Of a DNA stretch of 64,000 bases, positions 33,747 to 41,354 are shown in pieces (position 1 is the stretch's first letter; every line of letters begins with the position of its first letter). The notes below the pieces were generated by a model that saw only the letters and a list, made by a program, of their open reading frames with translations, was not told the origin of the DNA and ran no database searches. The stretch comes from JBBQXK01 sp052387255. Its GTDB lineage: Bacteria; Pseudomonadota; Alphaproteobacteria; Rhodobacterales; Rhodobacteraceae. A program made the position numbers and the translations under genes. The stretch is taken from positions 1 through 64,000 of the forward strand of contig JBQTJI010000081.1 in assembly GCA_052387255.1 (NCBI GenBank), in the 5' to 3' direction.

Positions 33747-34208
33747 ATGCCCGACAGCGATTTCGCGATGGCGGCGGAGGGGCCGCAGGCGGTCAGCGTG
33801 ACGCGCAGTTTCGCCCATGCGCCGGAAAAGGTGATCTGGGCCTTCCTCGACCCCGAGATGCTCCGCGCCTGGATGGGGGCCGAGGCGATGCCGCTGGAGA
33901 TCTGCGAATGCGATCCGCAGGCGGGGGGGCGGTTTCGCCATGCCTGGACCCTGCCCGACGGATCGAAATCGTGGTGTGCGGGGACGTTCACGGCGGTCGA
34001 GCATGACCATCTGGTGCACAGCGAGGTGTGGAAGCCCGACTGGACCGGGGGCGAGACGCGGGTGGTGAAACATGTGCAGGTGCAGGACGGCCGCACCCAT
34101 CTGCGGATGCAGATCACCTATGCCAGCCCGGACGCGCGGAACGCCGCGATGGCGGCGATGGCCACCGGGCTGCGCAATTCTTGGGACCGACTGGAGGCGC
34201 TGGAATAG
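33747..34208 (+). CDS. SRPBCC (AHSA1-type) domain protein
   Basis: A 153-residue START-like (AHSA1) fold protein. SVTRSFAHAPEKVIWAFLDPE is the typical first strand and helix, WMGAEAMPLEICECDPQAGG and RFRHAWTLPDGS the following strands, and the C-terminal helix ends in LRNSWDRLEAL. The fold binds hydrophobic ligands; the actual role is unknown. The start has GGAGG six bases upstream. It stands alone between a hairpin and a long palindrome. Confidence 0.85.
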   Translation: MPDSDFAMAAEGPQAVSVTRSFAHAPEKVIWAFLDPEMLRAWMGAEAMPLEICECDPQAGGRFRHAWTLPDGSKSWCAGTFTAVEHDHLVHSEVWKPDWTGGETRVVKHVQVQDGRTHLRMQITYASPDARNAAMAAMATGLRNSWDRLEALE

Positions 34209-34218
34209 CGCAAGCCGA

Positions 34219-34289
34219 CGCTCGTCAGCCCTGACGGGCTTCCTCGCTGGTGCGGCACCAGCGAAGAAGCCCGTCAGGGCTGATGAGCG
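34219..34289. repeat. 71-base near-perfect palindrome between convergent genes
   Basis: Arms of 35 bases (34219-34253 and 34255-34289) pair around one central base with a single mismatch (34243/34265) and one G-T pair (34224/34284). The inner 10-bp arms TCGCTGGTGC/GCACCAGCGA form one block, and the outer GCCCTGACGGGCTTC/GAAGCCCGTCAGGGC another. It ends one base before the murD stop and 10 bases after the SRPBCC gene. It may be a bidirectional terminator or a mobile palindromic (REP/MITE-like) unit. Confidence 0.75.
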
Positions 34290-34290
34290 G

Positions 34291-35688
34291 TCAGCCAAGC
34301 GCCTGGACCAGCGCCGTGAAATCCTCGCCGCGCTTTTCGAAGTTGGGGTACTGGTCGAAGCTGGCGGCGGCGGGGGCGAGCAGGACCACGTCGCCCGGCT
34401 GTGCCTCGGACGCTGCGGCGGCCACGGCGCGGGCCATGGTTTCGCAGATCTCGTGCGGGGTGTCGCCCAGCTGCAGGGCAAAGTCGCGGGCGGAATGGCC
34501 GATGAGATAGGCCTTGGCGACCGACCCCAGATGCGGAGCCAGGGCAGCGATGCCGCCGTCCTTGCCCAGGCCCCCCGCGATCCAGCGGATGCGGGGGAAG
34601 GCCTGCAGCGCCTTGGCGGCGCTGTCGACGTTGGTGGCCTTGCTGTCGTTGACAAAGCGCACGCCTGCCCGGTTGCGGATCGTCTGGCTGCGGTGCGGCA
34701 GGCCGGCGAAACTGTGGAACGCTTCTTCGATGGCCTTCGGCCCTAGGCCCATGGACCGCGCGGCGGCGTAGGCCGCGCAGGCGTTCTGGTGGTTGTGGGC
34801 ACCGGGCAGCCCGGCCACGCCGCGCAGGTCGACCGAGGCCACCTGTTTCCCTTTGCGCCATTCGGCGAGGAACCCCTTGCGCGCGAAGACCGACCAGCCG
34901 AACCCCTCGAGCTTTTGCCCCGACGAGATGCGGATCACGCGGTCGTCCTGTGGCCCCTGCCCCATCTGCCCGGCCAGAAAGCGGCCCTCGGGCTCGTCCA
35001 CGCCGATCACCGCGCGGTCGGGCCCGCCTTGGGTGAAGAGCCGGGCCTTGGCGGCAAAGTAGCCGCCCATGCCGTTGTGGCGGTCGAGGTGGTCGGGCGA
35101 GAGGTTGGTGAAGACCGCGACATCGGGGGTCAGCGCGCGGGCAAGATCGGTCTGGTAGGACGACAGTTCCAGCACCACGACCTCGCCGTCCTGCGCCGGG
35201 TCGAGGTCGAGCACGCCGCGCCCGATGTTGCCCGCCATCTGCGCCGGGCGGCCGCCGGCCACGAGGATGTGGTGGATCAGCGCCGTGGTGGTGGACTTGC
35301 CGTTCGATCCGGTGACGCAGATCACGCGGGGGGTCTGGTCGAACTGGTCCCAGCTTTCCGTCGCGAAGGACCGGAAGAACAGGCCGATGTCGTTGTCGAC
35401 GGGCACGCCTGCGTCCAGCGCGCGGGCGATCACGGGGTGCGGGCGGGGGTAGAGGTGCGGGATGCCGGGCGAGGTGACCAGCAGGCCCAGGGATTCGACC
35501 GCGGTTGCGCGGGTCAGGTCGGTGCAGGCAAAGCCTTCGGCCTCGGCCCGCGCGCGGGCCTCGGGGCTGTCGTCCCACAGCACCGGCTGCGCCCCGCCTG
35601 CAACCAGCGCGCGGGCCGTGGACAGGCCGGACCGCCCGAGGCCCAGAACCCCCACGCGCACGCCCGCATGGCCCTTGACCGGAATCAT
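34291..35688 (-). CDS. murD: UDP-N-acetylmuramoylalanine--D-glutamate ligase
   Basis: Adds D-glutamate to UDP-MurNAc-L-Ala in cytosolic peptidoglycan precursor synthesis. The 465-residue protein shows the N-terminal nucleotide-sugar domain (VRVGVLGLGRSGLSTARAL), the Mur ligase P-loop VTGSNGKSTTTALIHHIL, the catalytic LSSYQTDL and NLSPDHLDRH, and the C-terminal domain with FVNDSKATN and LLAPAAASFDQYPNFEKRG. It lies on the same strand as ftsW-murG-murC but 7 kb away, separated by unrelated genes; no mraY or murF is adjacent. Confidence 0.95.
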   Translation of the reverse strand: MIPVKGHAGVRVGVLGLGRSGLSTARALVAGGAQPVLWDDSPEARARAEAEGFACTDLTRATAVESLGLLVTSPGIPHLYPRPHPVIARALDAGVPVDNDIGLFFRSFATESWDQFDQTPRVICVTGSNGKSTTTALIHHILVAGGRPAQMAGNIGRGVLDLDPAQDGEVVVLELSSYQTDLARALTPDVAVFTNLSPDHLDRHNGMGGYFAAKARLFTQGGPDRAVIGVDEPEGRFLAGQMGQGPQDDRVIRISSGQKLEGFGWSVFARKGFLAEWRKGKQVASVDLRGVAGLPGAHNHQNACAAYAAARSMGLGPKAIEEAFHSFAGLPHRSQTIRNRAGVRFVNDSKATNVDSAAKALQAFPRIRWIAGGLGKDGGIAALAPHLGSVAKAYLIGHSARDFALQLGDTPHEICETMARAVAAAASEAQPGDVVLLAPAAASFDQYPNFEKRGEDFTALVQALG

Positions 35689-35840
35689 CTGATCGCCCCC
35701 CGTCTGATGGTCGCGCAGAATGGGGGGGTGGGCAGCCGGGTGCAAGGGCGGGCCGCCGTGGCGCGGGCGGGGCACAGCCGGGCCGGTCGGGCAGGGCCGG
35801 GCCGGTCGAGCAGGGCCGGTGTCGTGACGGACGCCGCAAG
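35689..35840. other. Intergenic DNA upstream of murD
   Basis: About 150 bp of G-rich sequence with runs of GGGCCGG; no gene or clear promoter is recognised. The paired palindromes follow. Confidence 0.3.
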
Positions 35841-35885
35841 CGAAATCCACGTGGATTTCGGGCCCGGAAAACACCTGTTTTCCGG
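35841..35885. terminator. Tandem palindromes after an SDR gene
   Basis: A 20-bp perfect palindrome (35841-35860, half-site CGAAATCCAC) and, 3 bp on, a 10-bp-arm inverted repeat (35864-35885, half-site CCGGAAAACA). They sit 10 bp beyond the end of the SDR gene. The architecture is the same as at 10480-10524 although the inner bases differ, so the structure rather than the sequence is kept. Terminator function is likely. Confidence 0.6.
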
Positions 35886-35894
35886 CTTCCGGCG

Positions 35895-36566
35895 CTACCA
35901 CGGGATCGGCGTGCGGCGGCGGAAGAAGCCGCCGGTGGGCCCGTCGTCGGGCAGGAGCGCCAGCCAGACCGGCGTGTCGGCCCCCTGCTCGGGCGTCAGG
36001 GGCGCGCCCGGACCGCCCATGCGCGTGGCGACCCAGCCCGGACAGCAGGCGTTGACCTTGACCCCCGGCGGCAGGTCGCGCGGCAGGGCACGGGTCAGCG
36101 CGTTGAGCGCCGCCTTGGCCACGCCGTAGGCGCCCGGTCCGCCCAGCCCCTCGGCATGCGCGCCCCAGCCCGACGACAGGTTGACGATCCGGCCCCAGCC
36201 GGTGCCCTGCCAGCGGGGCAGGATCAGGCGGATCAGGTCGAGGGGGGCGGCGACCATCACCTCCATCGCAACCGCGAAATCCGAGCGGCGGTCGAGCAGC
36301 GAGACGTCGTTCAGGACCCCTGCGTTGTTCACCAGGATGTCGAAGCCGCCGGTCTGCGTCATCAGGGCGAACGCCGTGTCGGGGTCCTCGAGATCGAGCC
36401 GGGCAAAGGCCACGCCGAGGTCGGCCGCCGCCTGCCGCCCCTCGGCGTCGCTGCGCGCGCCGATGGTGACGGCGCAGCCCCGCGCCTTGAGGCCCGCCGC
36501 GATGGCGCGCCCGATGCCGCGGTTGCCGCCGGTGACAAGGGCGGTGGGGACCAGGGGGCGGGGCAT
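35895..36566 (-). CDS. Short-chain dehydrogenase/reductase
   Basis: A 223-residue classical SDR. The NAD(P) motif TALVTGGNRGIGRAIA, the NNAG motif (ILVNNAGVLND), the catalytic Ser (LSSGWG), Tyr/Lys (YGVAKAALN) and the PG motif (CCPGWVATRMGG) are all present. The C-terminal substrate loop is short, with GPTGGFFRRRTPIPW, as in carbonyl-reductase-like SDRs. Substrate unknown. The start at 36566 has GGAG eight bases upstream. Confidence 0.88.
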   Translation of the reverse strand: MPRPLVPTALVTGGNRGIGRAIAAGLKARGCAVTIGARSDAEGRQAAADLGVAFARLDLEDPDTAFALMTQTGGFDILVNNAGVLNDVSLLDRRSDFAVAMEVMVAAPLDLIRLILPRWQGTGWGRIVNLSSGWGAHAEGLGGPGAYGVAKAALNALTRALPRDLPPGVKVNACCPGWVATRMGGPGAPLTPEQGADTPVWLALLPDDGPTGGFFRRRTPIPW

Positions 36567-36682
36567 GGAGGACACTCCGTTTGCACAGGCGGGCAGGCGT
36601 GCAGGCTAGCAGGGGACGAATCGCCTTGCCAAGGGCGGGGCGGTCATGGCCCCCTGTCGGCGTTGCCACCGAAGGATCCGAC

Positions 36683-37195
36683 ATGCGCCTGCCGCTTGCC
36701 CTGCTGCTGTTGTCCCTGTGCGCTCCCGCCCTGGCGCAGGAGATCCGCACCGACATCTACTATCGCCTGCATACCGAATACCTCGGCCCCGACATGCCGC
36801 TGGGGGTCGTCAACGGGGGCGATCTGAACAACGCGGCGATGCTGGAGCCTTTGGCCGAATCCTCCGCGCAATACTGGCACATCGTGCCCTCGGCGCGCGG
36901 CACGATCCGGCTGACGACGATGTTCCGGGGCCAGGGCGAATGCCTGGGGGTGATCCTGGAGGGGGCACGGACGGGCGAGGCGGCGCTGCTGCCCTGCAAC
37001 GAGGAGGCCGGGCAACGCTGGACCCTGGACACGCGCGAGGCGCGGCTGCGCCTGTCGAACGACGCGGCGGGGGCGACGAAGTGCCTGGACGTGATCGGCA
37101 ACGGCGCGGGCAAGAACCGGCTGTACCTGAACGACTGCGGGTTCTGGGCGGGGCAGCTGTGGACGCTGAAGCCGACGCTGCAGCCGTTGCAGTGA
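36683..37195 (+). CDS. Secreted ricin-type beta-trefoil (RICIN) protein
   Basis: A 170-residue exported protein with a clear signal peptide (LPLALLLLSLCAPALA, cleavage near residue 19). The mature part shows the three QxW motifs of a beta-trefoil: QYWHIV, QRWTL and QLWTL, with Cys pairs (GECLGVI and KCLDVIG) as in ricin-B lectins. It probably binds a carbohydrate in the periplasm or outside; no catalytic domain is attached. Its stop overlaps the start of the next gene (TGATG). Confidence 0.8.
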   Translation: MRLPLALLLLSLCAPALAQEIRTDIYYRLHTEYLGPDMPLGVVNGGDLNNAAMLEPLAESSAQYWHIVPSARGTIRLTTMFRGQGECLGVILEGARTGEAALLPCNEEAGQRWTLDTREARLRLSNDAAGATKCLDVIGNGAGKNRLYLNDCGFWAGQLWTLKPTLQPLQ

Positions 37196-37653
37196 TGGCG
37201 CGGCCGTTCGACCCCGAGGCCGTGCTGGCGCTGCCGCTGATGGCGAACCTCGCCACGATGTCGCCCGACGGCCCGCGCAACGCGCCGGTGTGGTTCCTGT
37301 GGGAAGGGGGGGCGCTGTGGATGCTGGGGTCGGCGGAGGCGCGTTCTGTGATCCGGCTGCAGGCCGACCCGCGCTCTGCGGTCGAGATCGTGCGGTTCGA
37401 CAATGACGCGGGCGTGCTGCTGCATCTGGGCCTGCGCGGAGTGGCAGAGGTCTGCCCGATGGACCCCGACCTGTTCCGCAGGCTCTTGCGCAAGTACCTC
37501 GGACCGGACGAGGCCGCCTGGAACTCCTGGTTCATCGACACCGTCGCCGCCATCGACCACCCCGACGGGCGGCTGATCCGGCTGGTGCCCGACAGCGTGT
37601 TCACCAACAACGTGTCGTATTTCCGCACGGGGCCGGAGATGGCGTGGCCGTGA
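37195..37653 (+). CDS. Pyridoxamine 5'-phosphate oxidase-family protein
   Basis: A 152-residue split-barrel flavin-binding-type protein. LMANLATMSPDGPRNAPVWF is the N-terminal family signature and LWMLGSAEARSVIRLQADPR the next. Related proteins bind FMN, F420 or heme; the cofactor is not predictable here. The start ATG overlaps the stop of the RICIN gene, so the two are co-translated. It faces the minus-strand cell-wall cluster. Confidence 0.85.
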   Translation: MARPFDPEAVLALPLMANLATMSPDGPRNAPVWFLWEGGALWMLGSAEARSVIRLQADPRSAVEIVRFDNDAGVLLHLGLRGVAEVCPMDPDLFRRLLRKYLGPDEAAWNSWFIDTVAAIDHPDGRLIRLVPDSVFTNNVSYFRTGPEMAWP

Positions 37654-37703
37654 AGGGCCATCTGGCGGGAGGCGTACAGGCGAGCGAGTGACGGCCTGTC
37701 GCC

Positions 37704-37991
37704 CTACCCCCGCCGCCCCACCATCCGTCCCAGCACTCCGCCCACCACCGCCACGAAGGCCGCCGGGAGCAGGACGAAGCCCGACAGCATGACCCAGGGC
37801 AGCGAGCGGGCGGTGGTCATGCCGTCGCGGGCGGCGTAGCCGAAGACGGCCAGTGCGGCGAGGGTGAGGGCTGCGGCCATCCGCCATGCCGGGCGCATCG
37901 TTCCTGCTCGGGCGGTCAGGCGGGCGGCGATGAGGGCGGGCAGGATCAGGGCGGCGAGGGGGAGGGCGTAGAGGAGCGCCTCTGCCTGCAC
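37704..37991 (-). CDS. Small membrane protein (95 aa), three membrane segments
   Basis: Hydrophobic protein with segments near residues 5-25, 38-55 and 65-88. No family recognised. It begins with GTG, four bases after the first DUF2484 gene, and is last in the ftsW-murG-murC operon, where murB is often found in relatives. Confidence 0.6.
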   Translation of the reverse strand: MQAEALLYALPLAALILPALIAARLTARAGTMRPAWRMAAALTLAALAVFGYAARDGMTTARSLPWVMLSGFVLLPAAFVAVVGGVLGRMVGRRG

Positions 37992-37995
37992 CGGA

Positions 37996-38253
37996 TCACT
38001 CCGCCTGGCCGAGGGCCTGGCGGCGCAGCCAGCGCCAGAGGTACACCACCGGCCAGCGCAGCACGCTCATGCCTGCCGCCAGCGCCAGCAGGCCCCAGAG
38101 CGGGCCGTTTTCGTAGGTGACCCAGCCGAGGATGGGGATGCCTGCGACGATCAGCACGATGGCGGCGGGCCAGTGCTTGCGCCGCGAGGGGAACATCGCG
38201 GCGACATTGGCGGCCACGGCCCAGAGGCAGGCGGCGATGAGCGAGAGGTTCAT
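37996..38253 (-). CDS. DUF2484 family protein (copy 2 of 2)
   Basis: An 85-residue protein with about three membrane segments. MNLSLIAACLWAVAANVAAM, then PSRRKHWPAA and LRWPVVYLWRWLRRQ, are the DUF2484 pattern. It is a tandem paralogue of the gene upstream, sharing the SLIAAxLW start and the R-R-(K/Q) motif. Function unknown; DUF2484 genes are typical neighbours of murC/murB in Rhodobacteraceae. It overlaps the upstream copy as ATGA. Confidence 0.78.
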   Translation of the reverse strand: MNLSLIAACLWAVAANVAAMFPSRRKHWPAAIVLIVAGIPILGWVTYENGPLWGLLALAAGMSVLRWPVVYLWRWLRRQALGQAE

Positions 38254-38525
38254 TCCGGCCCCCGTTGCAGTTCGGGGGGCAGCGCCACGGGCCGCCCTGT
38301 GCTGCGTTTCCAGAAATAGATCAGCGGGTTGCGGAACATCGACAGGAACGCGAGCAGGCTGATGCCTGCCCAGATCCAGCCCTGCGCGACGCCGATCCAG
38401 ACGATCAGCACCGGGGCCAGCGCCAGCAGGATCACCCCCGGCACCATCTGGCGGCGCATCGGCAGGAAGGCCGTGGCGGTGGCGGCGAAAACCCAAAGCG
38501 CGGCAGCGATGAGCGATGGTGTCAT
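38250..38525 (-). CDS. DUF2484 family protein (copy 1 of 2)
   Basis: A 91-residue small membrane protein. MTPSLIAAALWVFAATATAF, FLPMRRQMVPG, IVWIGVAQGW and FLSMFRNPLIYFWKR are strongly typical of DUF2484. Both its start and its stop overlap neighbours as ATGA, so it is tightly coupled within the murC operon. No function is known; a role in envelope growth is only suggested by context. Confidence 0.82.
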   Translation of the reverse strand: MTPSLIAAALWVFAATATAFLPMRRQMVPGVILLALAPVLIVWIGVAQGWIWAGISLLAFLSMFRNPLIYFWKRSTGRPVALPPELQRGPE

Positions 38526-38860
38526 GGTGCGAGATCGTCGGGATGGCGGACGTGCCGGGTGGGTCTGGCGACAGGCGGCGCGATCAGGCGGCGGGCAAGG
38601 CCGATGAGCGCGCAGATGATCATTCCCCAGAACGCGGCAAGCGCGATCAGGCCGCTGACCGCCAGGGCCTGCATCTGCGACGTGACCGGCACCAGGAATG
38701 CCGTTGCGAACAGCATGCCGACCCCGAGCAGCCCCAGGGCAGCGATCCCGAAGATCCAGCGCCGCTCGCTGCGGTCGAGCGACCCCAAGGCAAGGCCCCC
38801 GGCCAGCAGCCACAGCACCAGCAGGGTCGCGGGGTGCTGTTCGACCAGCCACAGGTTCAT
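38522..38860 (-). CDS. Small membrane protein downstream of murC (112 aa)
   Basis: Four hydrophobic segments, starting LVLWLLAGGLALGS and ending with a basic tail (PTRHVRHPDDLAP). No family is recognised, but a protein of this kind commonly sits between murC and DUF2484 genes in related genomes. Start and stop overlap both neighbours as ATGA. Confidence 0.65.
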   Translation of the reverse strand: MNLWLVEQHPATLLVLWLLAGGLALGSLDRSERRWIFGIAALGLLGVGMLFATAFLVPVTSQMQALAVSGLIALAAFWGMIICALIGLARRLIAPPVARPTRHVRHPDDLAP

Positions 38861-40263
38861 GCCGCCTGCCCCATCAGCCGCCCCGGCAGCGCGTTGGCCC
38901 AGGCGCTGATCGTGCCTGCGCCGAGACAGACCACCATGTCGCCGGGGCGGGCCTGCTCGCGGACCAAACGCTCCAGATCATCCTCGGACAGGATGGCGCG
39001 GGCGTGGCGGTGGCCGTGGGCGATCAGGCCCGCCACCAGATCGTCGCGCGTGGCACCGGGAATGGGGTCTTCGCCGGCCGCATAGACCTCGGCGATGGCC
39101 ACCACGTCGGCCTCGTTGAAGCAGGTGCAGAAGTCGTCGAAGAGGTGCGACAGGCGGGTATAGCGGTGCGGCTGGTGGATGGCGATGACGCGGCCCTTGG
39201 TCGCCTGGCGGGCGGCGCGCAGGACGGCGGCAATCTCGACCGGGTGGTGGCCGTAGTCGTCGATGATCGTCACACCGCGCCAGTCGCCGACCTTGGTGAA
39301 GCGGCGGTTGACGCCTGCGAAACCGGCCAGCGCGTCCCGGATTTCGTCGCGTTTCATGCCCAGATGGCGGGCGACGGCGACGGCGGCCAGCGCGTTCGAC
39401 ACGTTGTGGTCGCCAGGCATCGGCAGGGTGCAGTTCTCGATGATCGCGCCCTCCTCGTTCTGCAGGAGGATGTCGAAATGCGGCATCCCGCCTTCGTACC
39501 GCAGGTTGACCGCCCGCACGTCGGCCTGGGTGTTGAAGCCGAAGGTCACGACGCGGCGGTCGGTGATGCGGCCGACCAGGGCCTGCACCTCGGGGTGGTC
39601 GGTGCAGCACACGGCCAAGCCGTAGAAGGGGATGTTCGAGACGAAATCGAGGAAGCCACGGCGCAGGGCGTCGAAGGTGCCCCAGTGTTCCATATGTTCG
39701 GGGTCAATGTTCGTCACGATGGCGATGGTGGCGGGCAGGCGGTTGAAGGACCCGTCGCTCTCGTCCGCCTCGACCACCATCCATTCCCCTGCCCCGGCGC
39801 GCGCGTTGGACCCGTAGGCATGGATCACCCCGCCGTTGATCACGGTCGGATCGAAGCCGCCCTTGTCCAAGAGGGTCGCGACCATCGTGGTGGTGGTGGT
39901 CTTGCCATGGGTGCCCGCGATGGCGATGTTCGAGCGCAGGCGCATCAGTTCGGCCAGCATCTCGGCCCGGCGCACCACGGGCAGCTTGCGGCGGCGCGCC
40001 TCTTCCAGTTCGGGGTTGCCCTTCTTGATGGCACTGGAGACGACCACCACCGCCGCCTGCCCGATGTTGGCGGCAGATTGCCCCTCGAACACCTGCGCGC
40101 CGAGTTTCATCAGCCGGTCGGTGATCTTGGACGCCTTGGCGTCGGACCCCTGCACGCGGTAGCCAAGCGTCATCAGCACCTCGGCGATGCCGGACATGCC
40201 GATGCCGCCGATGCCGATGAAATGGATGGGGCCGAGTTCGAGGGGCAGTTTGGTGGCGTTCAT
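38857..40263 (-). CDS. murC: UDP-N-acetylmuramate--L-alanine ligase
   Basis: Adds L-alanine to UDP-MurNAc, the first amino acid of the peptidoglycan stem. The 468-residue protein shows IHFIGIGGIGMSGIAEVL near the N-terminus, the P-loop IAGTHGKTTTTTMVA, NIDPEHMEHWGTFDAL and DYGHHPVEIAAVL in the C-terminal domain. The start overlaps murG, and the stop overlaps the next gene, each as ATGA. It is in the ftsW-murG-murC operon. Confidence 0.96.
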   Translation of the reverse strand: MNATKLPLELGPIHFIGIGGIGMSGIAEVLMTLGYRVQGSDAKASKITDRLMKLGAQVFEGQSAANIGQAAVVVVSSAIKKGNPELEEARRRKLPVVRRAEMLAELMRLRSNIAIAGTHGKTTTTTMVATLLDKGGFDPTVINGGVIHAYGSNARAGAGEWMVVEADESDGSFNRLPATIAIVTNIDPEHMEHWGTFDALRRGFLDFVSNIPFYGLAVCCTDHPEVQALVGRITDRRVVTFGFNTQADVRAVNLRYEGGMPHFDILLQNEEGAIIENCTLPMPGDHNVSNALAAVAVARHLGMKRDEIRDALAGFAGVNRRFTKVGDWRGVTIIDDYGHHPVEIAAVLRAARQATKGRVIAIHQPHRYTRLSHLFDDFCTCFNEADVVAIAEVYAAGEDPIPGATRDDLVAGLIAHGHRHARAILSEDDLERLVREQARPGDMVVCLGAGTISAWANALPGRLMGQAA

Positions 40264-41354
40264 GGGCGGGTTCCGGCAAGGGACAGGACAAGGGCGACCA
40301 GGCGGTCGGTCGCGTCGGGGCGGGACAGCGACAGGGCATTCGCGGCCATCCGTGACGCAGCCTCGGGTTGTGTCAGGATCGCGGCGATGTGGCCCGAAAG
40401 CGTGCTTTCGTCAAGCGCCGATTCGGGGATGACGACGGCGGCCTGCCCTTCGGCCAGGCCACGGGCGTTGGCGGCCTGGTGGTCGGCGGCGGCGGCGGCA
40501 TAGGGGATCAGGATGGCGGGGCGGCCGATCACGCTGATGTCGGCGATGGAAGACGCGCCGGCGCGGCTGATCACCAATTGCGCCTCGGACAGGCGGCGGG
40601 GGATGTCGGTGAAGAAGGGTTCGACCTCGGCCGCGATGCCTGCGGCGGCGTAGGTGTCGGCGACGGTCGTGGCATCCTCGGCGCGGGCCTGGTGGGCGAC
40701 GCGCAGGTTGCGGCGCAGGGTGTCGGGCAGGGCGGCGACGGCGGCGGGCACCACGCGCGACAGGATCTGCGCGCCCTGGCTGCCGCCGATGACGACCAGC
40801 GACATCGGGTAATCGCCGGGGGGGATGTAGCCCGCGCCCGCCCGGTCCAGCACGGCGCGGCGCACCGGGTTGCCGGTGTGTTTGGCCTTTGCGCCTTCGG
40901 GGACAACCGTGGGCCAGGTGCCGCAGGCGACGAGGGCCACGCGGCGCGCGAAGATGCGGTTGACGCGGCCAAGGATGCCGTTCTGTTCGTGGATCATGCG
41001 CGGCAGGCGCAGCAGGGTGGCCGCCGCCAGCGCCGGGATCGAGGGGTAGCCGCCAAAGCCCACCACCACCGCCGGGCGGTCGCGCAGCATGCGCGCCGTG
41101 GCCGCGATGGCCCCGCCCGCGATGCGGAAGGGGACGAGCGCACGGGCCAGGATGCCACCCCGCGCAAAGGTGGCCGAGGCCACCTGTTCCACCTGCACGA
41201 CATGGGGAAAGCCGCCCGTGTAGCGCGCGCCCCGCGCGTCGGTCGAGAGCTTCACCCGCCAGCCCAAGCGCACCATCGCCTCGGCCAGCGCCTGGGCGGG
41301 GAACATGTGGCCCCCCGTGCCGCCCGCGGCGATGAGCAGAAGCGGCCCGGTCAT
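40260..41354 (-). CDS. murG: Undecaprenyl-PP-MurNAc-pentapeptide GlcNAc transferase
   Basis: Transfers GlcNAc onto lipid I to give lipid II at the cytosolic membrane face. The 364-residue GT-B fold protein starts LLIAAGGTGGHMFPAQALAE (the first glycine-rich loop), then GFGGYPSIPALAAATLLRLP, IGGSQGAQILSRVVP, and the UDP-GlcNAc-binding SRAGASSIADISVIGRPAILIP. It is coupled to ftsW upstream and murC downstream by ATGA overlaps. Confidence 0.96.
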   Translation of the reverse strand: MTGPLLLIAAGGTGGHMFPAQALAEAMVRLGWRVKLSTDARGARYTGGFPHVVQVEQVASATFARGGILARALVPFRIAGGAIAATARMLRDRPAVVVGFGGYPSIPALAAATLLRLPRMIHEQNGILGRVNRIFARRVALVACGTWPTVVPEGAKAKHTGNPVRRAVLDRAGAGYIPPGDYPMSLVVIGGSQGAQILSRVVPAAVAALPDTLRRNLRVAHQARAEDATTVADTYAAAGIAAEVEPFFTDIPRRLSEAQLVISRAGASSIADISVIGRPAILIPYAAAAADHQAANARGLAEGQAAVVIPESALDESTLSGHIAAILTQPEAASRMAANALSLSRPDATDRLVALVLSLAGTRP

